Position numbers and translations under genes: made by a program. Below are positions 1 to 7,221 of a stretch of DNA of 16,792 nt, piece by piece (position 1 is the stretch's first letter; each line of letters begins with the position of its first letter). Location: NCBI GenBank assembly GCA_047975025.1, contig JBKECY010000054.1, forward strand, positions 1 through 16,792, given 5' to 3'. This DNA comes from JBKECY01 sp047975025 (GTDB taxonomy: Bacteria; Bacillota; Clostridia; Lachnospirales; Lachnospiraceae). Under the pieces are notes generated by a model. It ran no database searches. It was given only the letters and a program-made list of their open reading frames with translations, and was not told the DNA's origin.

Positions 1-255
1 AGCCACCAGACCGTTGGCAAGCTCAGTGATGGCTTTACTAAGTATCTTAGGGCCGGTAATGATAAATGCGGTACTAAGAATCGCAAAAATCATAACAAGT
101 ACGGTTCCTACTTTATAACGCCCTACATAAGCAATCAGTTTTTTCAAGGTGCCACGAAAATCTCTGGCTTTTTCTCCGGGCGGCATACTGCCTGCCATAG
201 GGCCTCCCATACGCATTTTGGGTCTCTCAGATGATGTTTGTTTCGTATTAGCCAT
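1..255 (-). CDS. ABC exporter half-transporter, second subunit (partial, N-terminal 85 residues)
   Basis: Only the first 85 codons are in the window; the gene runs off the left edge. The ATG at 255-253 follows a good ribosome binding site (AAGGAGG inside the end of the preceding gene). An 8-bp overlap (ATGGCTAA) with that gene's stop indicates translational coupling. The N-terminus is a Met/Gly/Pro-rich cytoplasmic stretch (motifs such as RMGGPMAG) followed by a first membrane helix and the sequence TGPKILSKA. This is typical of the second half of clostridial heterodimeric multidrug-type ABC exporters. No nucleotide-binding domain is visible here, so the assignment rests on the N-terminus and on pairing with the 718-residue half-transporter upstream. 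In such pairs this subunit usually carries the catalytically complete ATP site; that is family knowledge, not seen here. Confidence 0.85.
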   Translation of the reverse strand, partial: MANTKQTSSERPKMRMGGPMAGSMPPGEKARDFRGTLKKLIAYVGRYKVGTVLVMIFAILSTAFIITGPKILSKAITELANGLVA

Positions 256-2404
256 GATTCACAACCTCCTTTATTCCCAGTTCCTGGCTGCTTAGCTGAC
301 TTCTCGCAATTTCCTGATATGGCTCACAGCTTTCCATTAACTCTGCATGTGTTCCGATACCAACAATCTCGCCCTGATTCAGTACGATGATCTGATCTGC
401 CGTAAGAATTGTCGAAATCCTCTGCGCTACAATCAGGATCGTACTTTCACTTAAATTCTCTTTCATCGCTCTGCGAAGCAGCGTGTCTGTCTTGTAATCA
501 AGCGCTGAAAAACTGTCATCAAATATGAATACCGGCGGCCGTTTGGCAATTGCCCTTGCAATAGAAAGACGCTGCTTTTGCCCGCCCGACACATTGGTTC
601 CGCCTTGTGATATCGGACTATGATAACCGCCTTCTTTTTCCGCTACAAAGTCTGCCGCCTGTGCAATCTCTGCCGCTTTCGCAATTTCTTCATCTGTAAT
701 TTCGTTATTGCCAAATCGTATATTCGATGCGATATCACCGCTGAACAAAATTCCTTTTTGCGGTACCACCCCCATCAGACTATGCAGTTTATTCTGACTC
801 ATTTTACTTATATTTACACCATCCAGACTGATGCTGCCTGAGGTTACATCGTAAAGCCGGGGCAGCAGGTTGATCAAAGTTGATTTGCCGCTGCCTGTGC
901 TTCCTATAATAGCGGTCGTCTTTCCGGGCTCTGCCGTAAAAGTAATATGGCGAAGCACATCTTCTTCGGCTCCCGGGAAACGAAATGACACATCTTCAAA
1001 GCGAATCCGCCCGCGCCAATCTGTCTTGTCCTCGCCTTCCGGCTGTTCTACATCAGTAATTGACGGAACTGTTTCGCAGACTTCATCGATTCGTGCCGCT
1101 GCCACATTCGCACGCGGCAGGATAATGGATACCACGCTCAGCATCATAAAGGCCATGACAATCTGCATCGTATAGGTAATAAATGCCATCATATCACCCA
1201 GCTGCAGGTTGCCCAGATCGATACCTTTGGCTCCGAACCACACGATCAGAATCGTAATCACATTCATAATCAGCATCATCACAGGCATAATCAGACTCAT
1301 GGCACGATTCGTGAACAATTGCGTTTTCATTAAGTCTCTGCTGGCATCATCAAAACGCTTCTCTTCTTGCTGCTCCTGCCCGAACGCACGGATGACAGGC
1401 AGTCCTGTAAGTATCTCCCGGCTGACCAGGTTTAATTTATCGACCAGTGTCTGCAGAATTTTGAATTTGGGCATTGTAAAGCCCATAAGACAGGATACAA
1501 GCAGCAGAATCAGCCCCACGGCAACCGCCACAATCCAGCCCATGCCGGTCTGCGTACCCACGACGCGGAGTACACCTCCAATTCCAAGAATCGGCGCATA
1601 CAGGACAATTCGCAGCAAGATGACCAATGCCATCTGTACTTGCTGAATATCATTCGTATTCCTGGTAATAAGAGACGCCGCCGTAAATTTGTTGATCTCA
1701 GTGTTCGAAAAGGAAAGTGTGCGGGCATATGTCTTCTTGCGCAGATCCCGGCTGATTCCGGCTGCAATATAACTTGCCATCATACAGACAATAACAGCAG
1801 CCACGGCTGACAGCAACGTAAGCCCCAGCATTTTGCCTCCGGTATGTATCATATAATTTTGCTGGATTTGCCCTACATCAATGTCCAAAGCTTCATACTC
1901 TGTCCGGATATAGCTGACAGCATTCTGCGTAATGGCCGTATCTCCCATACTTCCCAGCTGCTCTACTGCCTGCTCGCGAATCTGCAAAAGCTGCTCTTTG
2001 GTGACAGCACCCGCCTCTAACCCCGCTTGCAGCTGGTCTACATCCAACTGTTCGTTCGAAGCCTGCGCCACAATCAGCATTGGAATTCCGAAAGCATCCG
2101 ATACAGCTTCTCTTTGTTCTTCCGTATCGATTTGAACTTTATAATTTCCATCCTCATCAAGTACATAGCTGTCCGCAACGAGCTGCGCCTCGTCTTCGCT
2201 CATAAACAACTCGAGTACTTGCAGACTTTCAGGCCGTATCTTATCTGGAACGGCATCCGTAATACCATCCTGCATAATTCCTACATCCACAATATCGCTG
2301 GTGTAGGAAGGAAGCGCCAGGTCACAAAAGGCCTGAACCACCAGCAGCAATAGAATTCCCAGTATCATAAGCCAGGATTTTTTCAAGTATCTAAGTATTC
2401 TCAC
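248..2404 (-). CDS. ABC exporter half-transporter (permease plus ATPase), degenerate-site subunit
   Basis: This 718-residue protein fuses an exporter-type membrane domain to a C-terminal ATPase. Helix 1 is at about residues 10-30. It is followed by an unusually long extracytoplasmic insert (about 35-185, acidic and Gln-rich) and then the remaining helices (about 190-430). The ATPase (about 465-718) has Walker A GSTGSGKST, Q-loop VPQKG, signature VSGGQKQR and Walker B FIFDDS. The catalytic Glu after Walker B is Asp, and the H-loop His is Gln (AQRIST). This is the pattern of the non-hydrolysing site in heterodimeric exporters such as TM287/288, so the partner should be the overlapping downstream gene. 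The GTG start at 2404 has AAAGGAG nine bases upstream. It lies 22 bp after the MarR gene and is probably co-transcribed with it. The substrate is unknown; drug or peptide export is inferred from the MarR linkage. Confidence 0.92.
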   Translation of the reverse strand: MRILRYLKKSWLMILGILLLLVVQAFCDLALPSYTSDIVDVGIMQDGITDAVPDKIRPESLQVLELFMSEDEAQLVADSYVLDEDGNYKVQIDTEEQREAVSDAFGIPMLIVAQASNEQLDVDQLQAGLEAGAVTKEQLLQIREQAVEQLGSMGDTAITQNAVSYIRTEYEALDIDVGQIQQNYMIHTGGKMLGLTLLSAVAAVIVCMMASYIAAGISRDLRKKTYARTLSFSNTEINKFTAASLITRNTNDIQQVQMALVILLRIVLYAPILGIGGVLRVVGTQTGMGWIVAVAVGLILLLVSCLMGFTMPKFKILQTLVDKLNLVSREILTGLPVIRAFGQEQQEEKRFDDASRDLMKTQLFTNRAMSLIMPVMMLIMNVITILIVWFGAKGIDLGNLQLGDMMAFITYTMQIVMAFMMLSVVSIILPRANVAAARIDEVCETVPSITDVEQPEGEDKTDWRGRIRFEDVSFRFPGAEEDVLRHITFTAEPGKTTAIIGSTGSGKSTLINLLPRLYDVTSGSISLDGVNISKMSQNKLHSLMGVVPQKGILFSGDIASNIRFGNNEITDEEIAKAAEIAQAADFVAEKEGGYHSPISQGGTNVSGGQKQRLSIARAIAKRPPVFIFDDSFSALDYKTDTLLRRAMKENLSESTILIVAQRISTILTADQIIVLNQGEIVGIGTHAELMESCEPYQEIARSQLSSQELGIKEVVNHG

Positions 2405-2426
2405 AGGGTGTTGCTCCTTTCAATTT

Positions 2427-2882
2427 TCATTTATGATGTGTACACCCGCCGCCAGAAGCATGCACTTTCGTAAATGCCTCCCCAAAACAGCGAAGCGCTT
2501 TAATAAAAGCTACCGTATCCTCTTCTCCCATCTCTCGGAATACGGCCTCAATCATATCATGCATGTCCTTTTTCGCATGTGTGATCTTCTGTCTCCCAAC
2601 TTCTGTCATGGAAACCAGAATCTTTCTCCGGTCTGTTGTGTCCATTTCCCGGATAATCATCCCTTTTCTCTCCAGACTCCCAAGCGTCGCCGCAATGCGT
2701 GCAGAACTGTTCCCAGCTGCCGCACTTAACTCGCTGGGAAGCACCGGAGCATTACGGGACAAAAGATAATTCATGATGAATTTCTCCCCCTTGGAGAACT
2801 GATTGATCTTCTCAAATTCTCCTGTCCTGAAATGTGTTCCCATCTCCTTCATCAATTCTGTTACTGCCTGGGAATAATCCAC
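2427..2882 (-). CDS. MarR-family transcriptional regulator
   Basis: This is a winged-helix one-component regulator of about 151 residues. The helix-turn-helix is around LPSELSAAAGNSSARIAATL, and the wing contains the MarR hallmark DRR (TTDRRKILVSMTEVG). The C-terminal helix would form the dimer interface. The tail ends in a Gly/Cys/His cluster (GGGCTHHK), which could bind metal or sense redox, though that is speculation. I prefer the GTG at 2882 because AAGAAAGGGG lies 8 bases before it. A longer frame opens at another GTG at 2927, but that start lies inside the palindromic operator and has no ribosome binding site. The gene is first in the operon with the ABC exporter. It probably represses its own promoter and is released by an exporter substrate. 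Confidence 0.9.
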   Translation of the reverse strand: MDYSQAVTELMKEMGTHFRTGEFEKINQFSKGEKFIMNYLLSRNAPVLPSELSAAAGNSSARIAATLGSLERKGMIIREMDTTDRRKILVSMTEVGRQKITHAKKDMHDMIEAVFREMGEEDTVAFIKALRCFGEAFTKVHASGGGCTHHK

Positions 2883-2913
2883 GCGATTCGCCCCTTTCTT
2901 TTTGCTAATACTT

Positions 2914-2940
2914 TTAGTTGCTAACACCGTTAAATACTAA
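2914..2940. promoter_or_regulatory. Putative MarR operator (27-bp imperfect palindrome)
   Basis: The arms TTAGTTGCTAAC and GTTAAATACTAA flank ACC and match at 9 of 12 positions. A tighter inner palindrome, TTAGTTGCTAA, is also present. The element covers the -10 hexamer and the predicted start site, so a bound dimer would block transcription. TTAG/CTAA half-sites are common in MarR operators. Assignment to the adjacent regulator is inferred. Confidence 0.6.
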
Positions 2941-2962
2941 TCATATTCCTATTTTCTGTCAA
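2934..2962 (-). promoter_or_regulatory. Sigma-A promoter of the MarR-ABC exporter operon
   Basis: On the minus strand, TTGACA (2962-2957) is followed by a 17-bp spacer and TAGTAT (2939-2934). This gives a consensus -35 and a near-consensus -10. The transcript would start near 2927, leaving a leader of about 45 nt before the GTG at 2882. Confidence 0.8.
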
Positions 2963-3111
2963 TACATTTTCGAAAATTTTAATAGATCGTTTATCTTTTT
3001 TAATTTTTCCTAAAATACTGCTACTTTTTATATAGATAATTTCACTCACTTGTAGTAAAATACATTTTGGAAATCATAACTGAATTATAGTCATGCTGAA
3101 AAGGAGGGTTT
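2963..3111. other. AT-rich divergent intergenic region upstream of the purine cassette
   Basis: This region separates the minus-strand MarR promoter from the plus-strand permease. It has a perfect 12-bp palindrome, ATTTTCGAAAAT (2966-2977). The permease must be transcribed from here. The best -10 candidate is TATAGT just upstream of the ribosome binding site, but no convincing -35 matches it. I looked for a purine riboswitch consensus and did not see one. Confidence 0.4.
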
Positions 3112-4302
3112 ATGCAAGTCATATGGGTAACTGCTTTAGCGGTATTTTTTGTTTTTGTCAACGGTGCGACACAGCTGATTCTGGCTAAAAGAATGGGGTT
3201 TCGTATTCGACCGGTCGCGTTTTCTTATTTTCTAGCCGCAGGACTGAACCTGACTTTCGGCTCTATTACTCCCATTTCCGGACAGGCTGAGACGATTTCG
3301 GTCGCCGGACTGATTCGAAGATTAAAGGAACGTACCACAGCGCTGTTATTATCAGCTGTCATCATGACCATCTTAAGTACAGCGCAGCTATTAGGAACAA
3401 TTGTTGATTTTGTCGGAGAATCTGTCATCTCCGGTATGATGGGCGGCGTTGGTCTTATACTAAGCACCATTGCCTTTAGTTTAATCAAGACGAACAAGCG
3501 CACAGGCATTATTTCCATGATCTCTGCACTTATCTCATGGGTACTCTGGCAGGATGTTGTCTACACGATTGCCGTATCTGTTGCAATTGCCTCACTGGAA
3601 TATGCTTTTCTGCAAAAAAAAGGAATCAATACGGATCCGATTGAAGGTACCGAATTCATTCCTGAGGACAATGATACACGTATTGCTATCACAGAAAAGG
3701 TTGGTTTTATCAAACGTTTTAAGAATGGTAGTATTCCCCTCGACGAAGATGATACAAGCTACCCGCTCCACCTGCGTATTCTAAGCGGTTGGTCCGGACT
3801 CGCTTTTAATGGCCGGGTACTGCTCTCTGCCGCCGGACTTGTCTGTCTCGAAATCGGCGCTAATATCGCATTTGGCGGTATTACGGCTGCTATGTCGGGA
3901 GGTTCTCAGAATCCGGATACACTGGGATTCGTAAACGCAGTAGCGGATTTTGCCAGTGTACCATTCGGTGGTCTGCCGCTGGAAGCTATCATCTCAGGTA
4001 CGGGTGCGACTCCATATCCTGTACTGGCAGGTGCACTGATGATGATTCTGTCCGGTATTGTTGTAATCACAGGTCTTGTTGATAAGATTGGTAATTACAT
4101 TCCTGCCGAATCCATCGCAGGTTTTTTGTTTGTCATCGGTTTCTTCCTTACTTTCATTCCTAACACAACCAGTGTTATGGCAGCAGAGTACGTAGCTCCG
4201 GGACTAACCGCACTGGCTATCACAGCACTTTCTAAGAATCCCTTTTTAGGACTTGTGGCCGGGGCATTTATTACATATACCGGTTCTATGTTCGGTATAT
4301 AA
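3112..4302 (+). CDS. NCS2-type purine/nucleobase permease
   Basis: This is a 396-residue, very hydrophobic integral membrane protein with roughly 11-13 predicted helices. It resembles clostridial NCS2 (xanthine/uracil/vitamin C) permeases. Family-like motifs are ITPISGQAETISVAG in the first half and PLEAIISGTGATPYPV in the second; the latter probably supplies the substrate-site acid Glu and the re-entrant Gly/Thr segment. Between the halves lies a charged loop of about 50 residues (around 177-230). The protein is shorter than typical family members (about 430-480). The ATG has AAAAGGAGGG just upstream. The next gene, 20 bp downstream, is an APRT-like phosphoribosyltransferase, which points to purine base uptake coupled to trapping as nucleotide. 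The exact base (adenine, hypoxanthine, xanthine) cannot be read from the sequence. Confidence 0.85.
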   Translation: MQVIWVTALAVFFVFVNGATQLILAKRMGFRIRPVAFSYFLAAGLNLTFGSITPISGQAETISVAGLIRRLKERTTALLLSAVIMTILSTAQLLGTIVDFVGESVISGMMGGVGLILSTIAFSLIKTNKRTGIISMISALISWVLWQDVVYTIAVSVAIASLEYAFLQKKGINTDPIEGTEFIPEDNDTRIAITEKVGFIKRFKNGSIPLDEDDTSYPLHLRILSGWSGLAFNGRVLLSAAGLVCLEIGANIAFGGITAAMSGGSQNPDTLGFVNAVADFASVPFGGLPLEAIISGTGATPYPVLAGALMMILSGIVVITGLVDKIGNYIPAESIAGFLFVIGFFLTFIPNTTSVMAAEYVAPGLTALAITALSKNPFLGLVAGAFITYTGSMFGI

Positions 4303-4322
4303 CCACAGAAAGGTAGAAAACT

Positions 4323-4907
4323 ATGAGTACTAAAATCAATTGGGAACCTTATTTGGACGTCGAGTTGGGCAAGATTACCGTTACCTTGCCTCTGATTACG
4401 ACTGAAACGGGCTTCCGCTTCTATTCATTCAATATGATGGGGCAGGCCGAGTGGAATCGCGTTGCCGGGCAGGCTCTCTATGAAAGACTCGCTGCCTCAT
4501 CACTTCCTTTCGACTATATTATCACCCCGGAAGCCAAAGCAATCGGGCTGGCGGAAGAAGTTGCACGTCTAATGGAACACACGCATTACACTGTACTTCG
4601 TAAAAGCCGCAAACTCTACATGAAAGATGCTTTACAGGTATCTGTAAAAAGCGTAACAACTGACAAGCCTCAACTGCTCTTTCTCGACCCGGAGGATGCC
4701 CGGCTGCTAAAAGGCAAGACGGTGTGCCTGCTTGACGATGTGCTCTCAACAGGGGGGACCGTCGATGCCGTACAGCAGATGGCGGAAGCTGCCGGATTTA
4801 CGATTTCTGCAATTTGCTGTGCGCTTACAGAGGGCAGTGACATTCAGGAATATAAGGGAATACCGATTACTAAGCTGAACCATATACCGCTTCCTGGTAT
4901 GAATTAA
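4323..4907 (+). CDS. Purine phosphoribosyltransferase, APRT-like
   Basis: This 194-residue soluble type I phosphoribosyltransferase carries the PRPP-binding signature VCLLDDVLSTGGTV at about residues 134-147, with the two adjacent acids and the STGGT phosphate loop. An earlier stretch, YIITPEAKAIGLAEEVA, matches the APRT-type loop (E-A-K/R-G). It would join a purine base to PRPP, giving the mononucleotide and pyrophosphate. The ATG follows AGAAAGGTAG, 20 bp after the permease stop, so the two are probably one transcript ended by the hairpin at 4919-4966. APRT is the closest familiar family. A xanthine- or hypoxanthine-specific role is possible because the partner is a permease of uncertain specificity. 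This could be a second, transport-linked copy rather than the housekeeping apt, which cannot be tested here. Confidence 0.85.
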   Translation: MSTKINWEPYLDVELGKITVTLPLITTETGFRFYSFNMMGQAEWNRVAGQALYERLAASSLPFDYIITPEAKAIGLAEEVARLMEHTHYTVLRKSRKLYMKDALQVSVKSVTTDKPQLLFLDPEDARLLKGKTVCLLDDVLSTGGTVDAVQQMAEAAGFTISAICCALTEGSDIQEYKGIPITKLNHIPLPGMN

Positions 4908-4918
4908 CAGCACGACCT

Positions 4919-4966
4919 AAAACCGGAGACTGCAAACACTGAAAAGTGCTTGCGGCCTCCGGTTTT
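4919..4966. terminator. Bidirectional intrinsic terminator between purine and CoA operons
   Basis: A 10-bp outer stem, AAAACCGGAG with CTCCGGTTTT, encloses an inner stem (GCAA-CACT with AGTG-TTGC) and a GAAA loop. Flanking A and T runs let it work in both directions. It sits between convergent genes that end at 4907 and 4982. Confidence 0.9.
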
Positions 4967-4981
4967 CCGGTCAGTCCTTAG

Positions 4982-5527
4982 TTACTTTATTTTTTCAACT
5001 TCCTGTACAACAGCCTCTGCAATTGTATGCACATCCGCTAAGGCACCCTTGCCCAGATCTCCACATGCCAGAAGCGATTCCCTGGGAGCGATTTCCCGGT
5101 AGGACGCCCGCTGAAGACGTGCCAGATTCTCCTGTACTATTGGGTTTTCATACATGGCCGTATTCATAGCCGGTGCAAGCAGGCGGGGAATCCCCGAAAT
5201 TGCCAGTGCCGTACAAGTCAGCAAATCATCTGCCAGCCCATACGACAGCTTCCCAATGATATCCGCACTTGCGGGGGCTACCACAAAGACATCCGCCTTC
5301 TTAGCCAATGCAATATGCTGTACCTCTCTGGGATACTTTTCTTCGAACATATCTACGCAGACTCTGTTTTTCGAAAGAGTCTGCAGCGTCAGCGGTGTGA
5401 TAAAGGCAGTCGCACTCTGTGTCATAATAATCTCAACCTCATACCCTCTTTTAACTAAAAGGCTCGTTAGATCTGCTGCTTTGTAGGCCGCTATACTTCC
5501 TGTTACCCCTAATAAAATATGTGCCAT
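4982..5527 (-). CDS. coaC: Phosphopantothenoylcysteine decarboxylase (stand-alone CoaC)
   Basis: This 181-residue HFCD-type flavoprotein decarboxylates 4'-phosphopantothenoyl-cysteine to 4'-phosphopantetheine using FMN, in the cytoplasm. Visible features are the N-terminal GVTGSIAAYK (7-16), the catalytic His71 in VQHIALAKKAD, the FMN-site APASADIIGKL, the PAMNTAMY substrate clamp (119-126), and the active-site Cys155 in LACGDLGKG. The length fits the stand-alone enzyme found in streptococci and enterococci rather than the roughly 400-residue fused CoaBC of most bacteria. The ATG is 5 bp after the coaB stop, with AGGAGAGG inside the end of coaB, so it is the last gene of panT-coaB-coaC. Confidence 0.95.
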   Translation of the reverse strand: MAHILLGVTGSIAAYKAADLTSLLVKRGYEVEIIMTQSATAFITPLTLQTLSKNRVCVDMFEEKYPREVQHIALAKKADVFVVAPASADIIGKLSYGLADDLLTCTALAISGIPRLLAPAMNTAMYENPIVQENLARLQRASYREIAPRESLLACGDLGKGALADVHTIAEAVVQEVEKIK

Positions 5528-5532
5528 ACCTG

Positions 5533-6318
5533 CTACCTCTCCTTACGCTTTCTCATCTCGGTTTGTACAGCCTGCACGATAAGAGCAGCGATTTCTTCCT
5601 TCGTATCAGCGATTCTCTCTTGGTGCCTTCTGTCAAGTAAATGACCGCTATGCCGGTCTCCGCTGATATGCTGCAAATCGTTCGCCAGCACAAAATCACA
5701 GTCTGCTGCCTGCATCTGATGATACGCCGCCTGCAAAAGCTCATCTGTCGTTACATGATCCAACAGTTTAAAGCCGACCAGTACAGTCTGCGGTGCCCAT
5801 TGCCTGATCTGGCTTAGAATCTTAGGATTTTTAGTCAGCTGCAACAGCAGCCCCTCCATTTTGGAGTCGATTTTACCCATCCTGTCTATTTCAGAACTCG
5901 CTCTCAGCATTTTTTGCAGCTGTATCCTCCTGTCTTCGTAGGGGGCCGCGGCAAACGAAGCATCGGAAAAAAGTTCCAGCATGCTGTCCAGCAAAGTGTC
6001 CTGCGCCCACACAGAATGCACTGCATAATCACTCACTGCCATACAATGAATGACCGCATCTGCGGGATATTCCGAGAGATAACTGCGCATCGCCTCTTGC
6101 AATGCCGCCGCTCCCACTACTTCTTGCACCTGCACTGCTTTAGTATATCCGGGCCGGATCGCTTCCGGAGCACAGATATACCGTAAGTGCGTAAGATCCG
6201 GCAATGCACAAAATGCTTCAGCAATGCATGCGCCGAGTCTCCCCGTCGATGTATTAGTAATTTTGCGTACCGTATCGATCGCCTCCGAGAGTCCGCCGGC
6301 TGTCACCAGAATTCTCAT
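5533..6318 (-). CDS. coaB: Phosphopantothenate--cysteine ligase (stand-alone CoaB)
   Basis: This enzyme of about 261 residues joins 4'-phosphopantothenate to cysteine. It opens with MRILVTAGGLSEAIDTVRK and continues ITNTSTGRLG, the nucleotide-binding start of the CoaB fold as in streptococcal CoaB. Further CoaB features are HCMAVSDYAV, the LTKNPKIL segment, the LVGFKLL strand and DFVLANDL. The frame opens at an ATG at 6327, but GAGAGGGG abuts that codon with no spacing. The ATG at 6318 has a 9-base spacing and begins at the conserved MRILVT, so I chose it. The gene lies just downstream of panT and five bp before coaC, so uptake and the two-step conversion to phosphopantetheine are encoded together. 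Confidence 0.93.
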   Translation of the reverse strand: MRILVTAGGLSEAIDTVRKITNTSTGRLGACIAEAFCALPDLTHLRYICAPEAIRPGYTKAVQVQEVVGAAALQEAMRSYLSEYPADAVIHCMAVSDYAVHSVWAQDTLLDSMLELFSDASFAAAPYEDRRIQLQKMLRASSEIDRMGKIDSKMEGLLLQLTKNPKILSQIRQWAPQTVLVGFKLLDHVTTDELLQAAYHQMQAADCDFVLANDLQHISGDRHSGHLLDRRHQERIADTKEEIAALIVQAVQTEMRKRKER

Positions 6319-6333
6319 ATCCAACATCCCCTC

Positions 6334-6963
6334 TCACTTTATGACATAGCGAACCAGCGGCTTTCCCGCTGCATAGGCTATCATTCCGGCAAGCACTGCC
6401 TCCGGAATAGCGTTCGTCAGGATTGTACCTGCCATCAGGACAAAGAATGCTTTGCCCAGCACAGTGGCATATGCCTCGCCAAAGAAGACTCCGATTCCCC
6501 CCAGTACAAGTACCGTATTTGTCAGACTTCCCGCTACACCGGCTGCGCCAAAAACCAAAAACTCCCTGCCTGTACCTGCCAGACGCCTGGATAAAAATTC
6601 GTAGGTTACGGCCGTAACCAGACCGATCATAGCCCGGGGAAGTAAGGAAATAAGCAGGCTCCAGCCATTTCCATGGATCTCTCCCACAGAGTAAAACGGG
6701 GTAAATACGAACGATACCAGACCCGGGGACAGCGTTGCCATCAAGAACCGGAGAAATCCAAAAAGCAATCCCATCCCTACACCCGCCCTTTTTCCCATGG
6801 TGATAGCACACAAAATAACCGGTATATGACCTAAAGTAAACGAGAGGGGGCCTAACGCCACAGAACCTAAGGCTGTGGTACACAATAGAATTTCCATTCC
6901 GGCAAGGAGTGCGAATTGTGTCATGTATAATATTTCCGGCTGTGTTCTTACTTCTGCTTTCAT
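6334..6963 (-). CDS. panT: ECF transporter substrate-binding (S) component, probable pantothenate transporter PanT
   Basis: This 209-residue hydrophobic protein has about six membrane helices and the look of an ECF S component: a short polar N-terminus, the helical ALGPLSFTLGHIPVILCAI region, and a GSLTNTVLVLGG segment. S components bind a vitamin and need a shared EcfA/A'/T energising module, which is absent here (a group II arrangement). Pantothenate specificity is inferred from the operon: panT-coaB-coaC clustering is known in streptococci and other Firmicutes. The ATG has AAGGAG upstream. The stop lies just before the coaB start, suggesting tight coupling. A consensus promoter lies at 7030-7058. 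Confidence 0.88.
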   Translation of the reverse strand: MKAEVRTQPEILYMTQFALLAGMEILLCTTALGSVALGPLSFTLGHIPVILCAITMGKRAGVGMGLLFGFLRFLMATLSPGLVSFVFTPFYSVGEIHGNGWSLLISLLPRAMIGLVTAVTYEFLSRRLAGTGREFLVFGAAGVAGSLTNTVLVLGGIGVFFGEAYATVLGKAFFVLMAGTILTNAIPEAVLAGMIAYAAGKPLVRYVIK

Positions 6964-7029
6964 CCTGTCTCCTTACTACCGCTCTTATAGAATCCATATA
7001 ATTCATATATGTTTAATTTGTTACTGTGT

Positions 7030-7058
7030 ATTTTACTTTTATTTGCCAGATTTGTCAA
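7030..7058 (-). promoter_or_regulatory. Sigma-A promoter of panT-coaB-coaC
   Basis: The minus strand reads TTGACA (7058-7053), a 17-bp spacer, and TAAAAT (7035-7030). The start site would be near 7023, leaving about 60 nt of leader before the panT ATG. No riboswitch is apparent in that leader. Confidence 0.75.
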
Positions 7059-7137
7059 TTACCATTTTCCCGAGGCTCCAGTAGCAAACGGCACATTGCA
7101 CATTAATTCTCAAGACGCTGTTTCAGCCCTGTAAGCC

Positions 7138-7166
7138 TTGACTGGCTATACTAAAAGGACTACTAT
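7138..7166 (+). promoter_or_regulatory. Sigma-A promoter of the truncated ABC exporter gene
   Basis: TTGACT (7138-7143), a 17-bp spacer, and TACTAT (7161-7166). The predicted start lies about 7173, giving a leader of roughly 50 nt to the ATG at 7222. It is divergent from the panT promoter. Confidence 0.65.
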
Positions 7167-7167
7167 G

Positions 7168-7183
7168 GTTAGTGTAAGCTAAC
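7168..7183. promoter_or_regulatory. Possible operator: GTTAG/CTAAC inverted repeat downstream of the -10
   Basis: GTTAG and CTAAC arms are separated by 6 bp and sit directly after the -10 of the ABC promoter, where repressors act. The TTAG...CTAA pattern recalls MarR or DtxR-type sites. Five-base arms are short enough to arise by chance, so this is tentative. Confidence 0.35.
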
Positions 7184-7221
7184 TGTTTTGTTTACTTATA
7201 TTAAAGAAAGAAGGTCTTAAA

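Noticed and set aside
2963..3111. Purine riboswitch before the permease
   Set aside because: The conserved core elements (TATA...ATATGG and TTTCTACC-type loops) are not present, and the leader is short and AT-rich.
6254..7006. A 250-codon minus-strand frame covering panT
   Set aside because: It is the +1 shadow of panT, with a low-complexity Arg/Gly/Ser-rich product and no ribosome binding site. PanT in the other frame has clear membrane helices and a good start.
7091..7104. GCACATT-GCACATT tandem 7-mer
   Set aside because: Only two copies, between divergent promoters, with no clear link to either. Chance is likely.
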